Assembly: GCF_935825525.1 (NCBI RefSeq)
Contig: NZ_CAKXZT010000176.1
Location: 40,367 to 89,702 of the forward strand
DNA length: 49,336 nt
Origin: Mesorhizobium escarrei
Lineage (GTDB): Bacteria > Pseudomonadota > Alphaproteobacteria > Rhizobiales > Rhizobiaceae
Direction: 5' to 3'
Of the stretch, positions 40,744 to 49,336 are shown piece by piece (position 1 is the stretch's first letter; each line of letters opens with the position of its first letter). Under the pieces are notes generated by a model. That model saw only the letters and a list, made by a program, of their open reading frames with translations, did not search any database and was not told the DNA's origin. The position numbers and the translations under genes were made by a program.

Positions 40744-41165
40744 ACCATCCAGCGGTCGAAGCCCGCGACGCAGAATTCGACATTATCGCCGATCGAGGCA
40801 AAGCCCTGCCCTTCCTCGATCAGATACCAGATGCTGCGGGCGTCGCCGTCGGACAGGCTGACGGTAGCGCCGCAATAGCGGCGGCCAATCGGCCAGGTTT
40901 CGTTGGCTGGCAGATAGCGATTCTGGTGGATGCCCTGGAAATCGGTGATCTCGACGTCGGGCAGATTCGGCACGTGGTGCACCTGATAGGAGAAGCGGCT
41001 GGTGATCTTGTTCAGCACCCAGGCCTCACCGCAAACGCCGCTGTCTTCTTCGGTATAGACGGCAAGGTCGGCCGCCTTTGCTGCCTGGGTGACAGCGAGT
41101 GACGTGCCGAGCGGCGTGCAAAGGGCGATCAGTGCGGCAAGGGCGGATTGGGCGAAGCGAGTCAT
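40713..41165 (-). CDS. secreted protein of unknown function
   Basis: A 150-residue protein with a signal peptide (FAQSALAALIALCTPLGTSLA, cleavage near residue 24-31) and a mature part with four cysteines (in GVCGEAWVL, RRYCGATV, EFCVAGF and GRCRVL), probably two disulfides in the periplasm. WMVYNGRCRVLR is the C-terminus. I do not recognise the family. AAGAGG stands before the ATG. It overlaps the convergent regulator gene by 31 bases. Confidence 0.65.
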   Translation of the reverse strand: MTRFAQSALAALIALCTPLGTSLAVTQAAKAADLAVYTEEDSGVCGEAWVLNKITSRFSYQVHHVPNLPDVEITDFQGIHQNRYLPANETWPIGRRYCGATVSLSDGDARSIWYLIEEGQGFASIGDNVEFCVAGFDRWMVYNGRCRVLR

Positions 41166-41297
41166 GGCAGCCTCTTATGGTCGACTGCGTGCACTGTGCG
41201 GATTCGCTAGCGCGCGGTCAAGCGGTTGTAGCGACAATGGTTTCCTAGTCTGAGATCGCCTTCAACCAGGGCAGGCGCGCGGATACGTCCGCCACCT

Positions 41298-42146
41298 CTA
41301 CGCGGCCAGCCATTCCAGCGTCCAATGCGCCGGTTTTTCAACGAAAAGCAATTTGTGCAAGGCCGGCAGCAGCGTGCGCAATTCGCGCTCCAGCGTGAAC
41401 GGCGGGTTGACCACCACCATGCCGCTGCCGTCAAGGCTGGGCTCGGCCGATGGCGGCCTGATCTCGAAGCCGATGTCGAGCAGCTTCGGGACACCTGACT
41501 GCACCAGCGCCTTGCGGAAGGCGGCGACCGCCTTGCGGTCCTTGACCGGATACCACAACGCATAGACGCCTCCGGGCTGCCAGCGCTTGTGCGCTTTGCG
41601 CAGCCCGTCGACGAGGCGGTCGAACTCGCCCTCCTCCTCGAACGGCGGATCGACCAGCACGAGGCCGCGCTTTTCCTTCGGCGGCAGATGCGCGCCGAGT
41701 GCCAGCCAGCCGTCGAGCTCGATCACCCGGGTCTGGAAATCGCCGGCGAATAGCGCCCTCAGTTTCGCGGCATCCTGGCGATGCAACTCGATCGCCGACA
41801 GCCGGTCCTGCTTGCGCATGAGATGACGCGCGATCAGCGGCGAGCCCGGATACTTTTTCACGCCGCCTTCGGGATTGAGCGAACGGACGGCTTCCAGATA
41901 AGGTGCCAGAAGCGCTGCCGCCGGCGCGTCGAGCGAGGCATCGACAAGCCGGCCGATGCCGCCTTGCCACTCGCCGGTCTTTTGCGCCTCAGTCGACGAC
42001 AGATCGTAGCGGCCGACGCCGGCATGGGTATCGATGACGCGAAACGCCTTGTCCTTCTGTTTCAGATATTCGACGAGCCGGCTCAGCACGACGTGCTTGA
42101 CGACATCGGCGAAGTTTCCGGCGTGATAGGCGTGGCGGTAATTCAC
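41298..42146 (-). CDS. rlmJ: 23S rRNA (adenine(2030)-N6)-methyltransferase
   Basis: A 282-residue RlmJ. NYRHAYHAGNFADVVKHVVLSRL is the conserved start, DTHAGVGRYDL is the SAM-binding loop, and LVDPPFEEEGEF is the catalytic DPPF motif for N6-adenine methylation. GTG at 42146 is the start: the family begins exactly here and no ATG is near. It follows the membrane protein gene by three bases, so they share a transcript. Confidence 0.92.
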   Translation of the reverse strand: MNYRHAYHAGNFADVVKHVVLSRLVEYLKQKDKAFRVIDTHAGVGRYDLSSTEAQKTGEWQGGIGRLVDASLDAPAAALLAPYLEAVRSLNPEGGVKKYPGSPLIARHLMRKQDRLSAIELHRQDAAKLRALFAGDFQTRVIELDGWLALGAHLPPKEKRGLVLVDPPFEEEGEFDRLVDGLRKAHKRWQPGGVYALWYPVKDRKAVAAFRKALVQSGVPKLLDIGFEIRPPSAEPSLDGSGMVVVNPPFTLERELRTLLPALHKLLFVEKPAHWTLEWLAA

Positions 42147-42149
42147 GAG

Positions 42150-42764
42150 CTAATTCGAGCCCCTGCCCCAGCGCGGCGGCGGCGGCTTCGAGTTCGGATC
42201 TTGCTGCCGGCGGCGGCCGTAACGAAACGCCAGCACCAGCCCGATCAGGCCGACAGCCATCAACGAGAAGCCAACCGGCTGCGCCCGGCGATCGACCTCG
42301 CCAACGCCGGAGCGCAGCACGAGGTCCACCGCCCGCATCTCGATGTCCTCGGCGTCGCCGGGGCCAACGGTGAAGATGTAGGGGCCGGGGCTGACCGTCG
42401 CGATCAGGCCTGCCTCGTCGCGGAAGACGTTGTCCGGCAGTTGCGGGCTGACCTGGCGCGGATTCTCGGCATGAGTGAACTGCAGCGTCGAGGCGAGTAC
42501 CGTCCTGCCGCCTGTGGCAGCGGTCAGCGTCAGCACGGTGCGCTGTTGCGAGACGACGATGCGTTCGGCCCTGGCGGTGAGGTCGACCAGCACCCGCACC
42601 GGCGCGTCGCGAGCGGCCAGCGGCACCGTCACCGGCTTGAACCGGCCCTGTTCATAGACCCGCCAGGTCCCGATCTCATGGCCGGAGAAATTGGTCATCG
42701 CCCAGGGATAGACGACGCCGATGCCGATGCCGGCGAGCAGGATCAGAAGAAACAGAAAGCGCAT
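42150..42764 (-). CDS. membrane-anchored protein of unknown function
   Basis: A 204-residue protein with an N-terminal membrane segment (FLFLLILLAGIGIGVVYPW), a periplasmic beta-rich region (about 25-165) and a C-terminal membrane segment (FSLMAVGLIGLVLAFRYG, about 166-183) followed by a basic, proline-rich tail. There are no cysteines or catalytic motifs. The family is not recognised. It is co-transcribed with rlmJ by spacing only. Confidence 0.65.
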   Translation of the reverse strand: MRFLFLLILLAGIGIGVVYPWAMTNFSGHEIGTWRVYEQGRFKPVTVPLAARDAPVRVLVDLTARAERIVVSQQRTVLTLTAATGGRTVLASTLQFTHAENPRQVSPQLPDNVFRDEAGLIATVSPGPYIFTVGPGDAEDIEMRAVDLVLRSGVGEVDRRAQPVGFSLMAVGLIGLVLAFRYGRRRQQDPNSKPPPPRWGRGSN

Positions 42765-42793
42765 GCGCTCGACTACCTTGCCTGCTTTTGTTT

Positions 42794-42863
42794 GACCATG
42801 ATCTCGTCCGAAAATCGGTTCTCACTTTTTTGCTTCGCTGACCTTCGGTTCGGGATCATGGTC
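42794..42863. repeat. rhizobial GACCATGATC palindromic repeat
   Basis: GACCATGATC and GATCATGGTC bound a region containing CCGAAAATCGGTTCTCACTTT. This is the recognisable wording of a palindrome spread in hundreds of copies through Rhizobiales genomes (from memory). This copy carries some extra bases before its right arm. Confidence 0.6.
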
Positions 42864-42963
42864 TAGCGCCGCCGTGGGCGCGTTCCATCTCGTCCCAGAG
42901 CCATGTCGGGGCCGCGATTCAAATGTCGTATCGAATTCGGCGGTGCCAAGATAGACAATAGCA

Positions 42964-43012
42964 TCGGACCCAAAGGTGGGAACCGGTCTTGGGAGAATCC
43001 GAATGATCTGAG
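42964..43012. repeat. degenerate second copy of the palindromic repeat
   Basis: GGACCCAAAGGTGGGAACCG, then TCTTGGGA and CCGAATGATC, read as a mutated inverted copy of the same element, about 100 bases from the first. The two fill most of the 264-base gap 42765-43028. Confidence 0.45.
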
Positions 43013-43028
43013 CGCCCGATAAGGAGGA

Positions 43029-44129
<1,101 letters not shown>

Positions 44130-44138
44130 GAACCCCCC

Positions 44139-44972
44139 TCAGCCTTTGACCGCGCCGGCCGTCAGGCCCTGGACCAGATAGCGCTGGATGAACAGGAAGA
44201 AGAGGCAGGCCGGGATCAGCGCCAGCACGCCGGCCGCCATCATCTGCCCGAAATCGACCGAAAACTTCGACACGAAGGTGAGCAGACCGACCGGAAACGT
44301 GGCGGCGCTGTTGCCCGAAATCAGCATCAGCGCGAACAGCAGTTCGCTCCATGCGGCGGTGAATACAAAACCCAGCGTCGCGGCAATGCCGGGCAGCGTC
44401 AGCGGCAGGACGATCTGGCGAAACGCCATGAACTGCGTGGCGCCATCGATCTTGGCCGCCTCCTCCAATTCCTTGGGAATGCCGTCGAAGAACGACTGCA
44501 TCAGGAACGTCGCGAAGGGGATGTTGAAGGCGGTGTAGACGACCACCAGCCCGGTCAGGCTGTTGGTCAGCCCGAGCGGCGAGAGCATCTTGAAGATCGG
44601 CGCGACCAGCATCACCAATGGAAACATCTGGGTGAGCAGCATCAGCGCAACCAGCCAGTATTTGCCGCGGAAGGTGAAGCGCGACAGCGCATAGCCGGAG
44701 AGAGACGCGAGCAGCGTCACGATCACGGCCGTCGCACCGGCAACGATCATGCTGTTCCTGAAGAAGACCGGGAACGCACTGTGGGCCAGCACGAAGCGGA
44801 AATGTTCAAAGCTCATCCGCGACGGCCACATGCGCACGCCCTCGGAATAGAGCAGGTCGTTCGGCGTGACCGATACTTTCAACAGCCAGAACAGCGGGAA
44901 CAATGCAAAGAGGACGTAGCAAAGGATCGCCAGGCGGTGCAGCGCGGTGCCGAACGTCGAATAGTTGTTCAT
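44139..44972 (-). CDS. CUT1-type ABC permease (MalG-like)
   Basis: A 277-residue permease with six membrane segments. The cytoplasmic EAA loop reads EEAAKIDGATQFMAFRQIVLPLTLPGIAAT. The N-terminal ILCYVLFALFPLFWLLKVSVTPNDLL is typical of MalG/UgpE proteins. The gap to the other permease gene is 13 bases. Confidence 0.92.
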   Translation of the reverse strand: MNNYSTFGTALHRLAILCYVLFALFPLFWLLKVSVTPNDLLYSEGVRMWPSRMSFEHFRFVLAHSAFPVFFRNSMIVAGATAVIVTLLASLSGYALSRFTFRGKYWLVALMLLTQMFPLVMLVAPIFKMLSPLGLTNSLTGLVVVYTAFNIPFATFLMQSFFDGIPKELEEAAKIDGATQFMAFRQIVLPLTLPGIAATLGFVFTAAWSELLFALMLISGNSAATFPVGLLTFVSKFSVDFGQMMAAGVLALIPACLFFLFIQRYLVQGLTAGAVKG

Positions 44973-44985
44973 CTGGTCATCCCGA

Positions 44986-45921
44986 TCAGGCCCGATCCAT
45001 CAGGACTTGCCGCAGCATGACGATCAGCATCGAATAGGCGAGCAACAGGACGAGCAGCACCAGCGCAATGGCCGAGGCATAGCCGAAATCCAGGGCCCTG
45101 AAGGCTTGCGTGAAGATGTAGCTCGCGACGATCTGCGTGCGGTCGGCAGGCCCGCCGCTGGTCATGACGATGATCAGGTCGGCGAAGTTCGAGATCCAGA
45201 CGGTGCGCAACAGCACGGTGATCGCAATGGTCGGCGCAAGGAACGGCAAGGTGATCGACGTGAACCGCCTGAATGCCCCGGCGCCGTCGATCGCCGCCGC
45301 CTCGTAGAGGTCGCGCGGGATGGCCTGGAGCGCGGCCAGCAGCGTGATGGCGAAGAAGGGAATGCCCCACCAGACGTTGGCGATGATCGGTCCCCACATG
45401 GCAAGCTGCGGATTGGAAAGGATGTTGGCCGGCTCATTCATGAGGCCGAGCGCATAAAGCCAATGCGGCAGCGGTCCGATGACGGGGTTGAACAGCCACG
45501 CCCAGTTGAGCCCGGTGAGGAAAGTCGGCACCGCCCAGGGCAGGAACACCAGCGCCTGCGCTATGGCGCGGCCGGCGAACGGCCGGTCGAGCAACAGCGC
45601 CAGGATCAGGCCGAACACGAATTGCAGCAAGACGGACGCGCCGGTCCACCACAGCGTGTTGCGCAGCGCCCGATAGAAATTGTCGTCATCATAAAGGGTG
45701 CGAAAATGATCGAGCCCGACATACCCGCCAGAAAAGGGATTGAGCAAGTGCACGTCGCGGAAGGCGTAGGACAGGCCTAGCACCAGCGGCGCCAGCATGA
45801 TGGTGACGATCAGAATCAGCGCCGGGGCGGTGTAAAGATATGGCTCGGCGTGGCGCGTGATCCGGTCGACCAGCGACCGACGGCGCGATTCCGGGAACCC
45901 GGCGGTGGCGTCAAAAACCAT
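44986..45921 (-). CDS. CUT1-type ABC permease (MalF-like)
   Basis: A 311-residue permease with six membrane segments. The EAA loop reads YEAAAIDGAGAFRRFTSITLPFLAPTIAIT. The start has PYLYTAPALILIVTIMLAPLVLGLSYAFRD. It pairs with the permease downstream. It is separated from the binding-protein gene by a 119-base gap with a tandem repeat and a hairpin. Confidence 0.92.
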   Translation of the reverse strand: MVFDATAGFPESRRRSLVDRITRHAEPYLYTAPALILIVTIMLAPLVLGLSYAFRDVHLLNPFSGGYVGLDHFRTLYDDDNFYRALRNTLWWTGASVLLQFVFGLILALLLDRPFAGRAIAQALVFLPWAVPTFLTGLNWAWLFNPVIGPLPHWLYALGLMNEPANILSNPQLAMWGPIIANVWWGIPFFAITLLAALQAIPRDLYEAAAIDGAGAFRRFTSITLPFLAPTIAITVLLRTVWISNFADLIIVMTSGGPADRTQIVASYIFTQAFRALDFGYASAIALVLLVLLLAYSMLIVMLRQVLMDRA

Positions 45922-45938
45922 CAGCTAACGCTTTCGCT

Positions 45939-45982
45939 CCAATCGACCATCCTTCCAATCGACCATTCTTCCAATCGACCAT
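45939..45982. repeat. 16-bp tandem repeat, almost three copies
   Basis: CCAATCGACCAT occurs at 45939, 45955 and 45971, with linkers CCTT and TCTT, a unit of 16 bases. It lies between the binding-protein and permease genes of the importer operon. Confidence 0.8.
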
Positions 45983-45995
45983 GGACGAGACCTAT

Positions 45996-46022
45996 CGGAG
46001 CCACCCGCGATGGGCGGCTCCG
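45996..46022 (-). terminator. intercistronic stem-loop after the binding-protein gene
   Basis: CGGAGCCACCC and GGGCGGCTCCG form an 11-pair stem with one mismatch and loop GCGAT, about 20 bases after the binding-protein stop on the minus strand. No T tract follows, so partial read-through and 3'-end protection of the upstream message are more likely than full termination. Confidence 0.5.
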
Positions 46023-46040
46023 ACGCCTGGCGTCCGCCGT

Positions 46041-47300
46041 TTATTTCTTGGCCAGGTATTTCTGCTGCGCCTTGGTCAGATAGTCGGCCCACTGGTTGGC
46101 CATTTCCTCTGGCGTGATATCGCCAAGCAGTGCCTGTTGACTGGTCTTGATGACCATCGAGTCCTTGAAGAAGGCGAACTCCTCGAGATAGGTCGGCATG
46201 ACCGTTGGCACTGCATCCTTGTCCTCGAGTTCAGCGAACCAGCCCTTGAACTGCTCGCTTGCGTAGAAGGGATCCTTTTCGGCCGACTTGTGGACCGGCA
46301 GCGCTCCGGTGCGCTTGTTCCACTCGATATTGCCCTCCGGCCCTTCGAGCGTTTCGATCAGCTTCCAGGAGAGGTCCTTGTTCTGACTGGCCGCCATCAT
46401 CGACCAACCGGCGTAGCCGATGGTCGGGAACGTCTTTCCGCTCGGCCCCTTCGGCATGGTCGTGACACCGTAGTCTTCCGGCTTCATCCGCTCGGCTATC
46501 GCGATCAGCGCGTCTGGATCCTGATCGAGCATTGCGCAGGTGCCGGTGTAGAATCCGGCGACGATTTCATTAAAACCCCAGTTGACGCTGTCCTTCGGCG
46601 CCAATCCCTTCTTGTACAGGTCGACGACCCAGGTCAGTCCCTTGACCCAGCCTTCGCTGTTCATCGTCGAGGTGCCGTCTTCATTGAAGAACTTGTTGGA
46701 GCCGGCCATGGATGCGCCGAACATGATCCAGCCGTTGAGGCCGCCCGGCCCGCCGCGCAGGCAGTAGCCATATTTGCCTGGAAGCTTGGAAATTTTTTCC
46801 GACGCCGCCACGAACTCGTCCATCGTCTTGGGCGGCTCGGTGACACCCGCCTCCTTGAACAGCTTCTTATTGTAGAACATCGCCCGGAGATAGAAGCCGT
46901 AGGGCAGCATGTAGGCGGTGTTGTTCACGTCGCGGCCGAGTTCGAGCGCGCGATCGGTGAGACCCGAGGTGTGCTCCCATTTGGCAAGATAGGGTTCGAG
47001 GCTCTCGAGAAGGCCGTTGTTGGCATAGAGCGACAGCCAGGTATCCGGCATCTCCATGACGTCGGGGATTTCGCCGGCGGACACCATGGTCGCGAATTTC
47101 TGGAACGCCTCGCCCCAGGGCAGCGAGATGACCTCGACCTTCGTGCCCGGGTTGGCCGCCTCGAATTTGGAGACGATCGACTTCAGGGTTTCGGTGCGCT
47201 CGGGGCTGGTGATCACCTCCACGAGCTTCAGCGTCGTGTCGGCGAATGCAGCACCCGACATCAGTACGGTGGCGAATGCGGCGATAAGGAGCTTCTTCAT
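46041..47300 (-). CDS. CUT1-type ABC substrate-binding protein
   Basis: A 419-residue periplasmic solute-binding protein of the MalE/UgpB class. The signal peptide LLIAAFATVLMSGAAFA is cleaved near residue 21. EKISKLPGKYGYCLRGGPGG, YGFYLRAMFYNKKLFKEAGV and TIGYAGWSMMAASQNKDLSWKLIE are typical of the family. The aromatic-rich cleft suits a sugar-like ligand, but the identity is open. It lies directly after the PLP-enzyme gene, with 27 bases between. Confidence 0.9.
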   Translation of the reverse strand: MKKLLIAAFATVLMSGAAFADTTLKLVEVITSPERTETLKSIVSKFEAANPGTKVEVISLPWGEAFQKFATMVSAGEIPDVMEMPDTWLSLYANNGLLESLEPYLAKWEHTSGLTDRALELGRDVNNTAYMLPYGFYLRAMFYNKKLFKEAGVTEPPKTMDEFVAASEKISKLPGKYGYCLRGGPGGLNGWIMFGASMAGSNKFFNEDGTSTMNSEGWVKGLTWVVDLYKKGLAPKDSVNWGFNEIVAGFYTGTCAMLDQDPDALIAIAERMKPEDYGVTTMPKGPSGKTFPTIGYAGWSMMAASQNKDLSWKLIETLEGPEGNIEWNKRTGALPVHKSAEKDPFYASEQFKGWFAELEDKDAVPTVMPTYLEEFAFFKDSMVIKTSQQALLGDITPEEMANQWADYLTKAQQKYLAKK

Positions 47301-47327
47301 TTTCCGTTCCCTTCTTGTCTGGTTGCT

Positions 47328-48503
47328 TCAGGTCTTTTCTTCGGAAGCGGCGTCGATCGCCGCTTCCAGGTCACTCCACAGCGCCCCGGTTCCCTCGAGG
47401 CCGACATGGAGACGCACGGACCGCGGATGAACGCCGAACGCCATCGCGGAATTGGGTTGGGCCTTCTGCTGCAGCACGACCTCGCCGGGCACGATGAGGC
47501 TTTCGTGGCCGCCCCAGGACACGCCCAGCTTGAACAGCTTGAGGCGGTCGGAAAAGGTGCGGATGTCGATGCCGTCGCGGAAGACAAATGAGAACAGGCC
47601 CGACGTGCCAGTGAGCCCGGCGGGAAGCAGGTTGGCCAACCCCGGATGGCAGACCTTCTCGACAACAGGATGTTCCTGCAGGCGCCGGGCGATTTCGAGG
47701 CCGGAGGCCTGATGGGCGCGCATCCGGATCGGCAGCGTGCGCAAGCCGCGAATCAAGAGCCAGGCATCGAATGGCGACAGCTTGCCGCCGAGATATGGAT
47801 AGGCTTCGCCGCGGATGCGGCCGATCAATTCCTTGGAGCCCGCGACCACGCCGGCCACCACATCGCTGTGACCGCCCAGATACTTGGATGCGGAGTGGAC
47901 CACAACGTCGACACCGAGCGACAGCGGCCGCTGAAAGACCGGGCTGGCCCAGCTGTTATCGATGATGGTCGGGATACCGCGGGACTTTGCCAGAGCAGCA
48001 AGCGCACCGATGTCATGCGTTTCCATGACCCAACTAGTCGGGCTTTCCATATAGAACAGCTTGGCGCCAGGCAGGGCGCTCGCGACAGCCGCCTCGTCGC
48101 GCCCGTCGACATACGTCACCTCGATGCGCATGCGCGCGAGCAATGTCCCGAACAGTCTGAACGCGTCCGGGTAGATATGCCTGACCGCGACAATGCGGTC
48201 ACCCGGTTCGACGAAGCTCAGCACTGCCGATGAGATGGCAGACATGCCGCTTGCAAAACCGATCGCGTCCTCGGCGCCCTCCAGCTTTGCCAGCATTTCC
48301 TCGAACATGCGCACGGTCGGGTTCAGCCCGCGCGTGTAGGTCGGCCGCACTTTTTCGCCGCGGTATGTCTCGAGCATCTCGTCATAATTCGAGAACGTGA
48401 AGAGCGAGGTCTGCACGATCGGCGGGACGACGGCATCGAAGGCGTTGCCCTCGTCATGGGCGGCGATCAGCGAGGCCTGGTCGAAAAAATCGGGACCGTT
48501 CAT
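47328..48503 (-). CDS. PLP-dependent trans-sulfuration family enzyme
   Basis: A 391-residue Cys/Met-metabolism PLP enzyme (cystathionine gamma-synthase, beta- or gamma-lyase class). The PLP lysine is Lys207 in VVHSASKYLGGHSD; Asp182 in IIDNSWASPVF holds the pyridine nitrogen; RPTYTRGLNP gives the phosphate-binding Tyr56/Arg58. The late VSWGGHESL and VRLHVGLEG are also conserved. The exact reaction cannot be read from motifs. ATG overlaps the GntR stop by four bases, binding it to the importer operon. Confidence 0.88.
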   Translation of the reverse strand: MNGPDFFDQASLIAAHDEGNAFDAVVPPIVQTSLFTFSNYDEMLETYRGEKVRPTYTRGLNPTVRMFEEMLAKLEGAEDAIGFASGMSAISSAVLSFVEPGDRIVAVRHIYPDAFRLFGTLLARMRIEVTYVDGRDEAAVASALPGAKLFYMESPTSWVMETHDIGALAALAKSRGIPTIIDNSWASPVFQRPLSLGVDVVVHSASKYLGGHSDVVAGVVAGSKELIGRIRGEAYPYLGGKLSPFDAWLLIRGLRTLPIRMRAHQASGLEIARRLQEHPVVEKVCHPGLANLLPAGLTGTSGLFSFVFRDGIDIRTFSDRLKLFKLGVSWGGHESLIVPGEVVLQQKAQPNSAMAFGVHPRSVRLHVGLEGTGALWSDLEAAIDAASEEKT

Positions 48504-49240
48504 TTCGACATTTCCTCGATATCCTCTTCCACGATCTCGAGGATCTTCAGCGTTTTTCCGCGCGCCAGCTCCGCATCCCTGGCGACGATGGCATCGAACA
48601 GCTCGCGGTGATACGGGAACGATCGCCGCGCGAAATCCTGCCGGTCGAAAGGATGGTCCCAGAAGCGTTCGAACGCTTCGCGCATCTGCCCCAGCAGCTG
48701 CCGGAAAAGCGGATTGTGCGTGGCGTCGTAGACGGCCAGGTGAAAGGCCAGATCTTCCGGCCCAGACGTGCCGGTGGCGAGATGGACGCGCTCCATCTCG
48801 ATGAGTTTTTCCTCGATCGTCCGCAGATCGTCGACTGTCCGCCGCCGCGCCGCAACCATGCTTGCCTCGGCCTCGATGCCGCGGCGCACCTCGAGGGTGT
48901 GCAAGAGACCATCGCGCAGTTCTGCCGCATCGAGCGACAGCGGCAAATGAATCGTGCCGGCGGATATCGGCTTGAGCAGATAAGTGCCGCTGCCTTTGCG
49001 GGTCTCGGTGACGCCGAGCGCTTCGAAACGCCCCATCGCCTCCCGTATCGTCGAACGCCCGACGGAAAGCGCGGCCATCAATTCGCGTTCGGTCGGAAGC
49101 CGGTCACCGCTCTTCAGCGCAGCGCGCTCGACATAGTCAGCCAGCGCTTCCATAACTTGTTTGCCGCGGTCCAGCGGCGGGAGCGTGGCGATTGCCACAC
49201 GCGTGGCAGGTGCCCCGGGCAGTTCGCCGCGCGTTCGCAT
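48500..49240 (-). CDS. GntR family regulator, FadR/FCD type
   Basis: A 246-residue regulator. The N-terminal winged helix (about 25-95) has LKSGDRLPTERELMAALSVGRSTIREAMGRFEALGVTETRKGSGTYL. The FCD domain (about 105-235) has metal-binding residues in DLAFHLAVYDATHNPLF and FPYHRELFDAI. FCD regulators usually respond to organic or amino acids. It heads the operon with the PLP enzyme and CUT1 importer, so it probably senses the imported compound or a product. Confidence 0.9.
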   Translation of the reverse strand: MRTRGELPGAPATRVAIATLPPLDRGKQVMEALADYVERAALKSGDRLPTERELMAALSVGRSTIREAMGRFEALGVTETRKGSGTYLLKPISAGTIHLPLSLDAAELRDGLLHTLEVRRGIEAEASMVAARRRTVDDLRTIEEKLIEMERVHLATGTSGPEDLAFHLAVYDATHNPLFRQLLGQMREAFERFWDHPFDRQDFARRSFPYHRELFDAIVARDAELARGKTLKILEIVEEDIEEMSK

Positions 49241-49259
49241 GGGTACTTACGCCCAAAAT

Positions 49260-49269
49260 TGGTCTGACA
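49260..49269. promoter_or_regulatory. candidate GntR/FadR-type operator
   Basis: TGGTCTGACA contains GT-N3-AC, the core spacing of FadR-subfamily operators (TGGTNNNACCA), 20 bases before the GntR start. The promoter probably lies in 49270-49336; TTGACG on the minus strand (49305-49300) is a possible -35 without a good -10. Confidence 0.4.
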
Positions 49270-49336
49270 TCTTAGCAGTTTTGCGCGCCGCCGGCCTTTC
49301 GTCAAGTGGCCTGGGCAGATGGGGTATTCGGCTTGC

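Overview
The window reads as chromosomal DNA of a Rhizobiales alphaproteobacterium, most likely Mesorhizobium or a close Phyllobacteriaceae relative. Supporting signs are high GC, a DUF680-type and a DUF982-type small protein, an Omp25/31-like porin, EcfG-type stress promoters, dispersed rhizobial intergenic palindromes, and the gene order SDR-uvrC-pgsA-moaD-moaE. All functional calls rest on reading the sequence; no database search was run.

Layout. 1-1,000: possible IS end remnant, tRNA-Arg(TCT), a complex I accessory subunit and tRNA-Pro(TGG). 1,100-3,300: a divergent pair of a cofactor-free haloperoxidase-like hydrolase and a GlxA/AraC regulator, with a 21-bp-period direct repeat between them and a small zinc-ribbon protein translationally coupled to the regulator. 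3,500-8,000: hdaA, an AI-2E family permease and a CDP-alcohol phosphatidyltransferase (minus), divergent from purM-purN (plus). 8,000-9,600: a ParD/ParE toxin-antitoxin pair whose palindromic operator lies inside its promoter, a frameshifted small gene and a SixA-like phosphatase. 9,600-19,700: DUF680, DUF2270, molybdopterin oxidoreductase, ABC-F, lipoprotein, small membrane protein, UvrD-type helicase, DUF982 and a diguanylate cyclase. 19,700-22,900: DinB, GST, octamer repeats, bluB, DUF1905, ndk.

23,000-25,700 holds a bufferin-type operon (bufA-bufB-bufC-doxX): a RiPP copper-metallophore precursor, its MNIO maturase and partner, and a DoxX membrane protein, behind a GTAACG-N16-CGAA ECF-type promoter. 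25,700-30,000 is the minus-strand operon SDR-uvrC-pgsA-moaD-moaE, followed by the porin. 31,200-38,100 is an FrcBCA-like single-ATPase CUT2 importer joined to a cyclase-family hydrolase and an amidase, facing a ROK repressor. 38,300-43,000 holds a GST, a histone H1-like protein, a winged-helix regulator, a secreted protein, rlmJ and a membrane protein, separated by repeat-rich gaps. 43,000-49,300 is a second catabolic unit on the minus strand: a GntR/FCD regulator, a PLP-dependent trans-sulfuration-family enzyme and a CUT1 importer.

The observations most worth following are the bufferin operon with its promoter, and four GGAAC-N16-CGTT-like EcfG promoters in front of four unrelated small or envelope-associated genes. 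The two importer-enzyme operons of unknown substrate come next.
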